Counted from the stretch's first letter, positions 46,984 through 59,412 are shown. The stretch: DNA of 64,000 nt from Otis tarda (GCA_026413225.1 CM048554.1:54395463-54459462); one strand, 5' to 3'. Notes: generated by a model not told the origin, from the letters alone. A program made the numbers and translations.

Positions 46984-49900
46984 CTGGAATGCAGACACAC
47001 ACACAATGACATATTTACTTATTGACTGCTAGCTCAACCTTGGATGCTATGAAGGAAGGCCCCAAAATACATTAAAATGCCAACCTTACCAGAGGTGAAT
47101 TATCTGGGCAGCAAGTCAGCAAAATTTGCAAAATAATATTCTGCAGTTTAGTGTAGAAACTGGAAGCACACACAACATGATAGTGAAGTGCTGAATTACA
47201 TGGACATATGCAGACAATTGAAAGAGTATGTCTAATACTTCAAGAATTTCCTTGAAAGGATGGATTGCAAGCCTAATTAAGCTGCTATATAGTGAAGTTG
47301 TGTCACACAATGCATTCTTTCTGAACACAAGCTTTCAAGGATCTTAAAATTTCGCTTTGATGCCATCATTTGTGCCATTGTGTAACTACCATGTTAATCC
47401 CCAATGCCTGCAGAGTTATGAACACGTAGTGGACCAATCTGTATTTCAATTACTTACGTAATTCCAAATTCCACATTACTCCAGACCTACATGAGTTGAG
47501 CCAAAGTGAGAATCAGGCTCCTGTTTTCAGCCTGCTCAACGAGGAGGACCAGAGCACATGCCACTTTTTCTACATATTTTGATTATCGCTCCTGTTTTGC
47601 ATCCTGAGATCCGGTGTGATTTTCTAAATCGGTAAGTTACTGGACTGAAGTTTTCTTTTATACTGAGGGAAGAGATAAAACACAACTTCTCTACTTGGAT
47701 ATGGTAGTTCCTTAAATATAAGCTGTCTTTAAAAGAAGGGGAAAGAGTACATTGAAGTGATTTCTGGGAGATTTTATTTCTGCTTCTGTTAACCTACAGC
47801 TGACCTTAGGGGAAAGGGATTCCCAGTTTATTTAGCCCATCTCTCTGTATACATGTTGGCTTCTTAGCCCAGAGGGACTTTGCGTGTCATTTCATATCTG
47901 GCTAAATGTGAGACTTCATACTGCTCCTACCATGATTTGCACTATTAAGTTGTTACCATGAACCAGAACCAGGTGTAGGGAACCTTTACAGATGCAGAAC
48001 GTGAACAGAACTGCAGGTAACTCTGAGCATTACTTTACTTCCACTTTACAAAACACCCCCTGCAATAACTGTTAACTTCTTCCTATTTATATTTAATTAT
48101 TTCCCCATCCTTTGAGATAAAGTAGCCACGCATAAAACAACAGTTACAACTGCAGTGCCTTTTTAAGTTAGGATGTTACAGGACTTTATACAGTTCAGAC
48201 ATTATCAGATAATTGTTACCAACCTGCTGTTCAATCCAGTCCTACAATGGTCCTTAGAGTCATGGCTACAACAGAGCCCTTTGCTCTTACAGTCAGCCTT
48301 TGCTTCTGATTCTCCCAGTGGACTAGAAATGGCTGATTTTTAACATGCAACAAACAAAAAAGAATAAAAATCTCTCCTCTCTGCCTGTTCCCAGATCTCT
48401 CTCAAACACCAACAAATAAGAATCAGAGACCTTACCCATGAAAAAGCCCTGTTTAATTCTCCCCTCATCCATTGCTGCACTATTCTCAATGAGGATTTAT
48501 ACCTTAAAAGGTAAAAATCTTTTTTTAAGGCTTAGAAAAAGTCTCAAATCATTTGCGGGATCATACTGCTGTCTCTTGCTTACCTTCCCTCCTCCTCTTT
48601 TTTCTTTTTTTCACATGTGAACAACCAACCTGCTTTGTAGTACAAAATACTAAATTTCTCCTCCTGTGTCCTTAACCACCCAATAAACAATCTGAGTTAC
48701 ATGTAAGAGTATGAGCATCCTGCCTGTACATAAAAACGGAGGCTCCCCTGACAATACGCAAAGGAACTAACGGGCTAAGGAATAAGTGACTGCTGTGTTT
48801 TGAGAACCAAAGGAAAGCCAAGTGCAGCACCATGCAAAAGTGCATACTGTGGTTAGCACACTGGAGTTGCAAGCAGGGTCTTGTGTACCTCTATAACCCT
48901 ACAATGGTTCATTTTGCAAAGAGAATATTTAAGTTTAATGATTAGGTGATTAACCTCCTTAACAGTGACTGAGCAGACAACACACAGGCATCAGGGGAAG
49001 GAGGGAACGGGTGGGTACATGAAAGAGACTCATTTATTTCAACAGTGTATTCTAATGACGATTATTTTTCATGACCTCAGTTTGCAAAGTCCATGTAATT
49101 CCTTGTAGAAAGTTTCTCCACAAAGCAAATCTTTCATTGTTCTTTGTTCTAAAAATGAAAGAAGCACATGCCAGAGACCCTGGCATTTTGGACCAAAACC
49201 CCTGGAAGTGATATGCACATGATGCAGAAAGGGAATTCAAAGAAAAATAAACGGCGGTTATTAGCAGTAGTTACAAAGCAGCAAAATGCAGCAAATTAAA
49301 AACAAAGGTGGAAATGAAAAGAAACCTGAGCTTGCTTTACTTAAAGAGAGAGACAAAAACCCCTAATTCAGAGCAACAATTCAAATCCTAGCAGGAAAAT
49401 TCACCCCCACTGCTGAACCAAATGGAGAAAGGTGAGAGAAGAGAAAACAAATCAGCAGCAGAGAAGCTGCTTGCTGAGCAAAGCTGATCACTGTGAAATG
49501 GGGTGAAACGCCCAAATTAGTTCAGAGCGTCCCATTCCCAGCCAGAGAATGGAGCTGTACGTGGTGAGGTACGTGCAATCGCTGCAACGCTCGTGGCTCT
49601 GCAGTGTTACCGAGTCTCAGCTCTTGCACCCACACAAGCTGCTCCCAAGCTGCCTTCTCAGGGAGCGGGAGGAGGACATACACACAGCGTCTAACTCAAC
49701 AGTTACAGCTCCCACAGGAAATTGCTTACCTCCGTTTCCCTGTCCATCATGCTGCTGCTTCTTGTTTTGGGTTTTTTGTTTTTAAGTAGCCTTCTTTTCA
49801 TTACATTATAAACCTGAGCTTTTAAATTCTTCCATGAAATACTACAACAGAATCTAAAAGCCTACTTTAACGGGCCACTTTTCATCATGGATTCCATGAT

Positions 49901-51829
49901 GTTTTGGTTGCAATATCCCATCCGTTCCTGGGACCATGGTCCCCTCGAAGGGAGTGCTAGCCTTCTTACACTAAAATCTCCAAACACAAAGGGGAGATGG
50001 ACAGACATGAAACCAAAACTCACAGCCTTGCTTTCCATACAGTTCACAGCATCTCTACCCTCAAGCCACAAGGGAGACAAACGCTTTTCTTCATACAAAG
50101 ACTAAACCTCTAGTGCTCTAAGGAGCTAACAGGTACAGAATCTCAACAGCCTGGGTTGCCCAATTCACTTTTTTTCCTCCAATTTATGCTAGTAGACTGC
50201 AACATTAAGATGAAAGATGCTCATAAAGCAAAAATTAAAGTTATTGTCTGGAACACCAGGGGTCACTCCTGACTGATTCAAGGGAGAAAGAGAAAGTAGG
50301 ACGTGGGTGACAGTTCGCTGGTGCATCACTGCATATTAAAGAAAATTTTGTAGTACAGTTGGATTTTAAAAACCCTGTTTAAGCCAGAACTGAAATACAG
50401 CTTCAGTGCGCCTATACTGTCCCTCTAAGAGAGAAAGAAATTTCAATTTGGCTTAACTATTTTTTTTTTTTTTTTTTTGCATTTCAACAGAGCATTCCTC
50501 TTGTGTATTTGTATTTCTCCTCCTACCAGAAAAGCCAGGGTGGATGCAGACCTGTCACAGGGCCTGTTTTCCAAAACACTGCAACTTCACTTCTGAACAT
50601 TAATGGTTGTGATAATTGGGACTTTACAACAGTGACACATGACCATGCACATGACCAGTCAAAGCTTAGCTTGTCCAAATTTGTTTTGGATCCATATGGA
50701 AGAGATTAGTTTTCCTCCTCCATTTTAAAATGCTCTCTAGTGTTGTATGTGGGTTATGTATCCAAAAACCTTCCTGGTAATACAGACCTAGAACAGCAAC
50801 CAAAAGGCACCCAGAACAGTCTGGCAGCGAAGGTTTGCCACACGTATGAAGGACGCCCAAAGGCCACAGAAGCCAACAGCAGTGTTTCCATTACAGCAAC
50901 GGACAGGGCTCAGATCCACATAAACCCTGAGCAACCATCGCATACATCCACCTCACAGATTATTCCTGATTTACCTGCGAATCTGTTCCAAGCAGAACTG
51001 TAAGCCACAGCACAGTACACAATTACACTGCACAGCATGTATTTCTGTGCCTGTTTTAGTACGGCTTGGATTTCTACAGGACCTAGCAACCCCCACCTAG
51101 TCAGACCAGGACGCACAGTACATGAAAAAAGAAAAGACCACTTCCACCCCCCTCAGTCTACATTCCAACTGGAAGGATATCTACAGAACAGTATCTTACC
51201 TCAGCCTCTGCTTAAAACTACCAGGATTAAGAGGGTCTATATCAGCAAGTTACCATTATCTTTAATTTTTGATCTTGCTTGTACATGTTCTAACTTCACT
51301 TATTTACGTCAACCTAGAAACTGTCTGAGGCACAACCTGTGTCTCTCTCTCTCTCAATCTGTGTACAATACTGTGTAAAAATTCTTGCACATCCCATGAT
51401 TTCATCACAAATAAACAGTTTGAAAATTTGGTGCAACACAGACAGATCCAGAACCTTGTCCTAATGCAACCTGGCACACGGCATCCTGCCACTGACTGCT
51501 GGAGGATGAACACTGTGGAACACAGAACTTATAATTCAAAATTCCCACATCCCTCCTGGTGATGAAAAAAATGCTATTCTCATAGCAAAAGGTTCAGCCC
51601 AATTGTTACACACTTTTCTTTTTTTCTAAAGCCATGAATTATCTGTTTCTTAGCATATTGGAGCTGTGGAAAGCCCACAGCTGATAGCAGAAAACAAATC
51701 AGCTGGGACAGAAGAAAGTTGAGGGGCAAAGGAAACCACTTACAAGGGTTTTTCTCCCATGTTAATAGCCAAGCAAAAGGAAAACCACACAGTATTAGTA
51801 GAGTGAACACCTGACTCGGCCGTTCATAC
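46984..51829 (-). other. CDC42BPA: CDC42BPA intron, no gene seen
   Basis: A 4.8 kb AT-rich intron downstream (in transcript order) of the candidate cassette exon. T-run at 50461-50478. No further exon with suitable splice sites and conserved protein was found by eye. Confidence 0.6.
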
Positions 51830-52015
51830 CCTCAGAGTCATAAAGTCTGGAGTACCGAGGACAGAGCGTGGAGGCGGGGAAAATGCAGGGTTTATGGAAT
51901 CGTAAGAGAGGAATTTTTCAGCTGAATTAACAGTCATGTGGTAGATGTGCTCAAAGTTGCTCGGAGAGGAGATCAGACGGGAGTGATGATGAGGGAATTG
52001 GTAAGGGGAACGCTG
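51830..52015 (-). CDS. CDC42BPA: CDC42BPA candidate cassette exon with second CRIB-like motif
   Basis: Between the CRIB exon and the tail lies an unbroken 186-nt block on the - strand (62 codons, phase 0 at both ends). Its acceptor is strong (TTGTCTTTGATAG after a CT-rich tract) and its donor is AGG/GTATGA. It encodes QRSPYQFPHHHSRLISSPSN, FEHIYHMTVNSAEKFLSYDS and INPAFSPPPRSVLGTPDFMT, then LR. ISSPSNFEHIYHM fits the CRIB pattern I-S-x-P-x-x-F-x-H-x-x-H and resembles the gene's own [13 protein letters not shown]. Skipping or including it keeps the frame. It is not in the canonical human C-terminus that I recall, so I read it as an alternatively used exon. Splicing itself is not demonstrated. 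Confidence 0.8.
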
Positions 52016-52264
52016 CTATCAAAGACAACAGAGAGAGAAAGCAATGAAGGATGGTTGTACAGGTTACAATGGTAACAGCAGTCCACAGGAGCAGTCAAAC
52101 ACTGAAGGACAGCCAAACAGCAACCCTGCTCGCCCATCAACACACAGGTTCTTACGTTGTCACCCCCAGTCCTCTGTGCACCTTCCTTACACGGTGTCAT
52201 AGGGGCCTGCTGCCCTTGCTGTTGCTAAAACATTAAAAACAAATAAAACTTTTAACTCATTGGG

Positions 52265-52410
52265 AATGGATTCTAATATTTATTATTATTTGATATTTCA
52301 AAGAGCACCACAGTTGTAAAAGGTGCTTTACAGACAGTTGAGAAGCATCAGTTCCCTGCCTTGAGGAGCTTACAATCTAAAATAGACATAACACGAACAA
52401 AGGAAGGTGA
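52265..52410. repeat. Ancient amniote interspersed repeat fragment
   Basis: TATTATTATT, then GTGCTTTACAGACAGTTGAG, then TCCCTGCCTTGAGGAGCTTA and CAATCTAAAATAGACA follow the order of a widespread old amniote retroposon (CCCTGCCCCGAAGAGCTTAC then AATCTAA). Family not assigned; recognised by eye. Confidence 0.5.
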
Positions 52411-54615
52411 GCACGGGTGAGATGGTGTGGGGAGAAGAAAAGATGAGAATACACAACAGTTAAAAGATTGTAAGAGACTTCCTTCTGTTATTCATGCATT
52501 TTAGCAATTCCATTAAAATTATCACCTGTACAACAAACACAGAGTATTTCCAATGGGAGGGAACAGTCTTTTGACAGGATAGGGACCCAGGCTGGGTGGG
52601 AAGGTGAACTGGTTAGTGTCAGACAACTGGGACAATTTGCTGCAGACAGACAACACAAGGCCTACGTCCTTCTGCACACCCACTTATTCCTCACAGCGCT
52701 TTAGCGATGAAGAGACTTCGCTCTGCTGTCTCTGCGCTGCAGAATATGCGGCCCTTAGCAGATACGGTGCAAAAAGTATTGGGAAATTCAAATGTTTTTA
52801 ATAGGACAACTGAGCAATGTGCCCAATATGTGATGTAAAGAAAGAGGGAAGTAATCCTGCATATTAAACAGAAACCATTTCTAATTCATCTCTACAGAAC
52901 GTGCTGACGCAAATGCTCTTCTAACTTAAAGTCCTCTAAATCCAGATTTAATGGAAGGGCGTTTCAAGGCTCGGTCTCCCTCCCTGTGCCATCTGTACAT
53001 GTTCAGCAGGTCAGCCTGCAAGGGGATGGTTTGCCCAACGGCCACCAGCAAATCAGAACGCTTTTTCTAATTTCTAGCTTCTAATTTTCTCTTCCCCTTG
53101 TCCAACTGATTTCATCACCTTAAAACAAACAGATCTGAGTAACATTAGAAATGTTAAGACTTAAAAAAATAAAATATGGTAAAAAATACAGCTTACCCCT
53201 CCGCTAAACCTAAGGCACTACTTTTTGTATGTGGAACGTATTAAAGTCTGGAAGAACATTAAGTCACATCCCAATACATATTATCAAACATTATTGTTAC
53301 TATTCTCTTCATTTCAGCTGGTAAAATCCAACTTTTTTTTTTTTAACACACAGTTATTATGAGGCTTTGCATGTTAACCAACACATCAATTACCACATTA
53401 TGGCATAAGAGATGTAATATACATTAAATCGGTTTTAGTAAGTTTAGCAGCATCTAAATATCAGTACAAGAAGCCACCATTCCAAGAATGGTCCAGGAAA
53501 GCAAGCTTTGCCGAGTTATCTGCTCGCAACAGAGAACCGGCAGCAAAGCCAGTTACGTTCCTAAAAGCCAATACAGGAGAAAAGGGAGTATCTAAAAATC
53601 CCAAGCTAAAAAGCAAAGGGTAGGCCATCTGCAGACCATGAAAATATTTAGCCAGCACTCATGAACATGAGAAAGCCACGATATGGCAACATTTTTAAAA
53701 CAATCCTGCGTGGAACTTTCTCCATGGACTCCACCATTAGATGCATGCATGAGGTTCCCACTTTCGTTAAAGAATACCAAATATGAGTAAGTATTCATTT
53801 ACTCTGAAAGTTCTCATTTGAAACAAGCAAAGCTTCACACTTCATCTAGAATGGAAGTATAATGGCTCATGTATAATGAGGTCAAATTGAAGCATAATGT
53901 TCAAATATAATGGCAGTCAAGACTAGCTTTTGTATGTGAAATACTTAGGCATGCAGAATATGAAAGCAAAATCAATCCTGTACATCTGATGTACACAGAG
54001 AGGTGGTCTGTGCTGCAGTAAGTGCAGTTCCAGATTTCAGATCTTCACTACAAAGGAGCGTCCACGATAAAGTGGCTTCAAGGGACAAGAGGGCAGAAGG
54101 GAGGCCAGACTGTACGGCCAGTTAATTGGTGACAGGCTGCTAGGGAAGAAAAACATGTAAATAAATAAGTTTGGGGAAATACTAACAGGAACGATTTGAA
54201 ATTGTACAAAACAAGACAATGACCCAGATCTAGTATCCACACCAATAAAATACAAATATGTACTGACTATGGTTCTCTTAATAGCCAACAAGAACTTTGG
54301 GTTTCTGTTCTGTTGCAGCCCAAAAACTTGTTTGTCAAAGACCCCTGAGTAACTGCTCACCACGAGGAAAAGAAGAATGCAAATTTATCATTGCCTGACA
54401 ACCTCTAATACTTTCTCTCTTAAATCTGATCTCACTCTGAACCTCAGGCACGTTTGTTTCTGCCCAAAAAGAGGGCTATACTGAAGTCAAGGGTGCCTGT
54501 TCATGGAGAGAACAACATTGCATACCAAGACCTTGGAAACAATGCACAGAGAAAGCATCTTTCCCCCTTGTGTGGCAACATCAGCAAGGGTAGTCACATG
54601 CAGACAGATATAGAT

Positions 54616-54639
54616 ATAGAATCATAGAATGGTTTGGGT
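54616..54639 (-). mobile_element. CR1 LINE 3'-end remnant
   Basis: ATAGAATCATAGAATGGTTT then GGGT is the complement of the avian CR1 3' terminus (ACCCAAACCATTCTATGATT, with its ATTCTATG repeat). Similarity stops at once on the upstream side, so this is a severely 5'-truncated insertion or a decayed one. Confidence 0.6.
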
Positions 54640-54863
54640 ATATGTTGCACATATGTAGGCATCTGCTTTGTACACAAAATATCAAATAGCCTGAAAGAGT
54701 CTAAAACGTTCCATTTATCCAATTTTCATTTTGTACCTTTACAACACAAATTAAACTCTCTAAAGTTGGTCTTTTCAAGACATTATTAAGAACAACCAGG
54801 GGCAGGTTAGTGGGACTGCAGATAAAAGTTTTGATTGGATTCACATTGCATATATAAAGTGAC

Positions 54864-54947
54864 TATGTATATACTTATTAATAAATATAAATACATACAT
54901 ACATATATGTATGTATGTATTTATATTTATTAATAAGTATATACATA
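54864..54947. repeat. Perfect 84-bp AT-rich palindrome
   Basis: The arms 54864-54905 and 54906-54947 are exact reverse complements with no spacer. Each arm has a TATGTATATACTTATTAATA block, an AATATAAATA block and an inner (ATAC)n run. Outside the perfect part, AAAGTGACTAT at the left is mirrored by ATAGTCATTT at 54964-54973 after an extra 15-17 bases in the right arm, so the original inverted repeat was longer. Confidence 0.95.
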
Positions 54948-55570
54948 TACATATATATGTATATAGTCATTTGCTTTATAAAGTTCATCCATGGATGTTA
55001 GATAAAAACTAGGCTGAACTGGCTATTTAGTTTGTGACAATCTCACCCAACATAGAGGTTAAAATACCTATTCTCTATTAAAACCCATTTATTACTAAGG
55101 ACCCTTCTGTCTACATAGCACTATACTGATTTCAGTGAAAGCTCCTGCTGGATGAACAAATTTGTATCAGTAGATCCAGCCAAATTTGAAGTTGCTCAAA
55201 TAAGTCAAAAGAAACTGCAAATAAAAAGGCCCACTCCATTCTTTCATACACTTTCTGCATTCCAGTATCTCATAAAAAAGAAGCTATATCACCTAAAATA
55301 GTTGGATTAAGAGAATTTGAGAAAACTATTAGCCTTGCACTACTTGTCCTCCCTAGTGGTAGCTCTCTTTAAATACAAAAATGTATTTTATCATCTGCTT
55401 TCATAAACAGAAACAGTATTGTCAAAGTAAAATGCTGCAATCTTTCTCATAGTTCTTTAAAAATAAATACTTTTTCTTCTGAAACACACTAATCTATTTA
55501 AAAAGTCAAAGATGATGTTCCAGATGCTAAATCACCACACATGCTAATGAGCATAAAATAAAAAGCTATT

Positions 55571-55617
55571 CACCTTTTTAGAACCTTTTAGAAGGTATAC
55601 CTTTTTAGAAGGTATGA
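55571..55617. repeat. Short imperfect tandem repeat
   Basis: Three successive copies of a unit based on CCTTTTTAGAA, the last two continuing into GGTAT. Unit about 12-17 bp. Probably local slippage. Confidence 0.6.
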
Positions 55618-57991
55618 ATCTAGTGAAATAATTCTATGTCCTTGTAAAGAAACTGCCATACAGATGAAATGTACACAGGGCTGGATGAGTATTCTTTACC
55701 TCGCGCACTCATTATCCAGGGAATGTCTTCTCTATTTCCACCTTCTCTTTTAATTCTAAATTAATCCTTCAAATAATACATGAGATTCAATACATAATAT
55801 CATATGCATGCACAACTCCTTTTCTTCTATTTTTGGGCCTGAGAAACAAAGTAGGTAGTTTGGGATAGACTAAATGAAAACTTAGTCCAGCCAAATACCT
55901 TACAAGAAGCTCTTGGAAAAGAAAAAGCTGCCTAGACTGAAGCAGCTCTTGACAGAACATTTATTTCCTAAGCTCAAGTTACACTTTCAAATTCACACAT
56001 TTTCAAGTCCCATGATTGATGCAATTCTGTATCTGTTAAGTTAGGAACACAAATACAATATGATATTGCAAGGAGCTGATGGAAAAATACACGTCAAATT
56101 TGCTTTATCTGCAGTGACATCTCCCACCATTAAGACTGGGATCTACTTGCTATAAGGAGCTTTTAATAGTAACTTTAAAAAGAAGCTGCAGCAGTGGAAC
56201 AAGTGCAGAAATTAATTCTACATTGTACACATTTTCTAATGTCTTCTCATCACTTTTAAGTGGGAAAGACTTATGATTTTTTTTTTTTCAAAACACCATA
56301 TTGATTGGTAAGAAGCAAAGTCCCAGTCCTAACTTCAAATACGACCTTTGAGCTAATACAAGGCTTGCATAATCAGAATGAATTTAAAGCTAAAAGTCAT
56401 TTAGAGATGGCAGAGTTGAAGAAATATTAATCCATGTAAGTCTAGAAAAACCCCTTCTACAGATAAAAATCATTCCTCACTTTACACTTGCCAGATTCAG
56501 GGCTTGATTAAAAGTCCTCGCAGCTTTGGATTCCCATGAACTTTCAACTACTGATGGTGTGAAATGGGATGTCTTTTGCCATACCTTTAGCAGTAGCAGA
56601 TTACTTTCTCTGCTTGAGAAGAGCCAGAAATATTTTAAAGAACCCACCAAAAACGGAAAAGTGAAAAAAGGTTCTAGTCTACATCCTGCCCTGAAGCAAA
56701 TTGTTTGTTGCTCAATTGCACTGAATATGATTGTTATTGAGAGGTTTCTCAGAGTGTCTCTAGTATGAGATTTAAAGTAATTTCTTTGCTTTCCTTGCAT
56801 ATTCTCATTTAAGTAAATCACAGTGCCAGAAGGGCTCACGTACAACGTGCAGACTTCACAATAAAGTGTAACATAAAAGTACCATTTGCTGCAGAAGTGA
56901 GGTAAAATGAGTATCTGGAGATCAGAGGTTATGCTCCTAAGCTCCTAAACCAGTGCAACTGCATGGCACGCTATCTTTCATTCTTACCACTGTTTCCTTT
57001 GGGCTTTTCAGCACCTGAAAATCCCAGTTTCAGCATCTACTTTCTGTTTACTGCACAAACTCCAAGTAATAATGAAGATCGTTGTAGACAGGACTTCTGT
57101 ACTAATGCCTATGTCTTATGGGCTGATATAACCTGTTTGATAGAATTCATTTGATATATCATTTGATTTTTCTTTCAGTGCTTATTAGTACCTTCTGAAC
57201 CACATCTGTGTCATCGTGGACAAGTTTAGAAAACAATATAGAACACAGAAACAAAATGCTCAAGGTAGCTTGAAGCAAGCAGTATGATACTTTCCTCTGA
57301 ACAAAATATTAATTAGTCTTTAGATCATCAAAAATTTCAGTAACTTCCAGGTGAGTATTGCCTACATAAGGTTTTGTAGAAACAAGCATGTGTGTGTACT
57401 ATTACATGTTTTCTTCTTCCATTTTTCAAATTAAAAGGTTAGTTTTTATGTTTTTATGTAAGAAGTTAATTTAGAGAGAAAATGAAAACCAGCATCTTTG
57501 GCATGGAAAGAAATTTGAGCACTAGACACTGTTAAACTGCTACAGTCCCACTGTCTAAGGAAAAGAGGCTGTAAACAGAGAGACCTAGTTGGAGCTAAAG
57601 TTAGGAAGAGAAGAAAACAATTGAACTATGGCTCACAGAGAAAGGAATTTCTCTTTCCATTCCCACAAAGAACAAAGGCCCAAATCCTCTTAATTTTGTC
57701 TCCTCATATGCATCATAAAAATTATCATCAACACTGAGAGGCCAACCTGCCTTAAAACCCAAGAGGCATTAGCTGCTCCTCCTTCTCCCCCGCTGCTTAA
57801 CTATCATCCTCTTTCTTTAAATTTTATCGCATACAGCAGAGCACATTCAGCTCCATGTCCCTAGGTACACTGCTCCTCATATGAAATACACCAACACTCT
57901 GAATAAACATTTTAAATTTTACTTGTCTTTCTCTCACTTATTTGCAGCCTCTGTTGCAGTCAGTCACTCTCTCATGTACTTTTGTACTTAC

Positions 57992-58109
57992 CATTGGAAG
58001 GTCTTTGAGAATTTGTATACCGTCTCCCGGACCCATATGTGCTATGTGGTTAAAATTAGTTGGGTTAGAAATTAATTTATTTCTCATTTCTGGATCACGT
58101 AGCATCTCC
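57992..58109 (-). CDS. CDC42BPA: CDC42BPA CRIB-motif exon
   Basis: A 118-nt exon entering in phase 2 (it completes an Arg codon) and leaving in phase 0 at ATG/GTAAGT. It encodes [20 protein letters not shown] then [19 protein letters not shown], identical to human over nearly all of its length. [14 protein letters not shown] is the Cdc42/Rac interactive binding motif that contacts GTP-bound Cdc42. All consensus residues (Ile, Ser, Pro, Phe, His, His) are present. Confidence 0.97.
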
Positions 58110-59412
58110 CTGGAAGAGAAAATACTTTGTTTAGACATTTCATTCAAGGTAAGGATGGACATTTATAAAACATGTACAGCTTTGATTTTCAGCTACTTTA
58201 AAATGGAAATTAACTTACTTAACCATGTTAACAGTGATAAACCCTTGCTATCAGCACTGACATGGATAAGCTTTCAGTTTGAAGAAAGGGCAAGGGGCCA
58301 GAAGAAAAGAACGCTGTTTACAGGCTAACAGCCCAAGCCCGGTAGTTACTAATATTCAAAGAATATACAACCACTATGAGCTGATAAAAAGCTCTGTAAG
58401 ATGAGTAAAAGCAGAACTTATTTGTGATGTATTACAAAGTGGAGATGAAAATGAAGTACAAGATATGAAAATAGAATTAAAATAATACTGCAGTACCTTT
58501 CTCAGTCTGTGGTCAGAATTAAAAGCTCTTCAAAATGGCAAGGATGCATTTCAGAACTCAGAATAAATAAAATTTTAAAAGACCAAACCACAATCAGCTC
58601 AGAAAAGCAAGGACAAGGACTGGAATTTTATCTCCACTGTACACAGCTGCTACTTTTCACAGAGCCAAAAAGAAAGGGAAGCTGGGGGCCAACCATCGGT
58701 GGAAGACGTTGGAAGTTAGAAAACTGTCATACTCAGTTCTTGCAGTGTAGCTTAGCACAGCAGCAGGTCACCTTTAGTGAGTGATCGTAAATGGTCAGTA
58801 ACATCCTCTGTGAACACTGCGAGTAGTGCAGACCTATATTTATTGCCATTTAGGAAAGTATTTGTGACCTGTTAAAGACTTCTATTAGAAACACATCCTG
58901 AAGTCCTATGTCCTCTGAAGAGGTGAGTTTTCTGAGATTTATAGAATGTTTATGTAGTTAAATCTATAAATCAAAAAAGCAGATGCCTTGGAATACTGCT
59001 GAGAGTAGAACTGCCTTCAGAAAGACAAGCAGAACCAGAGTCTGAAAGTAATGAATCCATATGCATAGTTAGCAATGTAATCTCCTTTGCAAAGTGTTTA
59101 TTACAGATCTTACATATACAGTATATGTGCACACCTATGTACCTATAATACAGTATGTGGATACATGCATTCCAAACTACAGCTGCTTCACATAATTAAT
59201 TTGAACTAATGAATACTTGTGTATCCAGTGCATATCCATATCCAAACTGGTATTAAAACAAATTTAAAATTGAGGATTAACGGGGTGGGGAAGAGACAAA
59301 CATCTGAACAGGCATTCCAGAAAGCAACAAATGAAGTACTACATTGGCATCAGTCACTGTCCTTCAGGGCCTACAGGCAGGTAGGGAAGACAAGTACATG
59401 TTGAATACCGAC
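58110..59412 (-). other. CDC42BPA: CDC42BPA intron, no gene seen
   Basis: A 1.3 kb AT-rich intron. Nothing recognised. Confidence 0.7.

Larger units (their letters stand above)
52016..57991 (-). other. CDC42BPA: CDC42BPA intron (6 kb) with palindrome and repeat traces
   Basis: AT-rich intron between the CRIB exon and the cassette. It holds an ancient repeat trace near 52265-52410, a tiny CR1 3' end at 54616-54639, an 84-bp perfect palindrome at 54864-54947 and a small tandem at 55571-55617. No gene is recognised. Confidence 0.75.

Noticed and set aside
53461..53625. - strand frame after a TTTGCTTTTTAG acceptor-like site (LGFLDTPFSPVLAFRN...), considered as a cassette exon.
   Set aside because: The open frame is not in phase 0 as required after the CRIB exon, there is no donor before the stop, and no similarity to MRCK isoforms is recognised.
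54037..54125. GC-richer block on the - strand with an acceptor-like TTCTTCCCTAG, considered as another CDC42BPA alternative or terminal exon.
   Set aside because: Joined in phase 0 to the CRIB exon it stops after five codons, and the open frame is in the wrong phase. No recognised protein similarity. RNA-seq could still reopen it.
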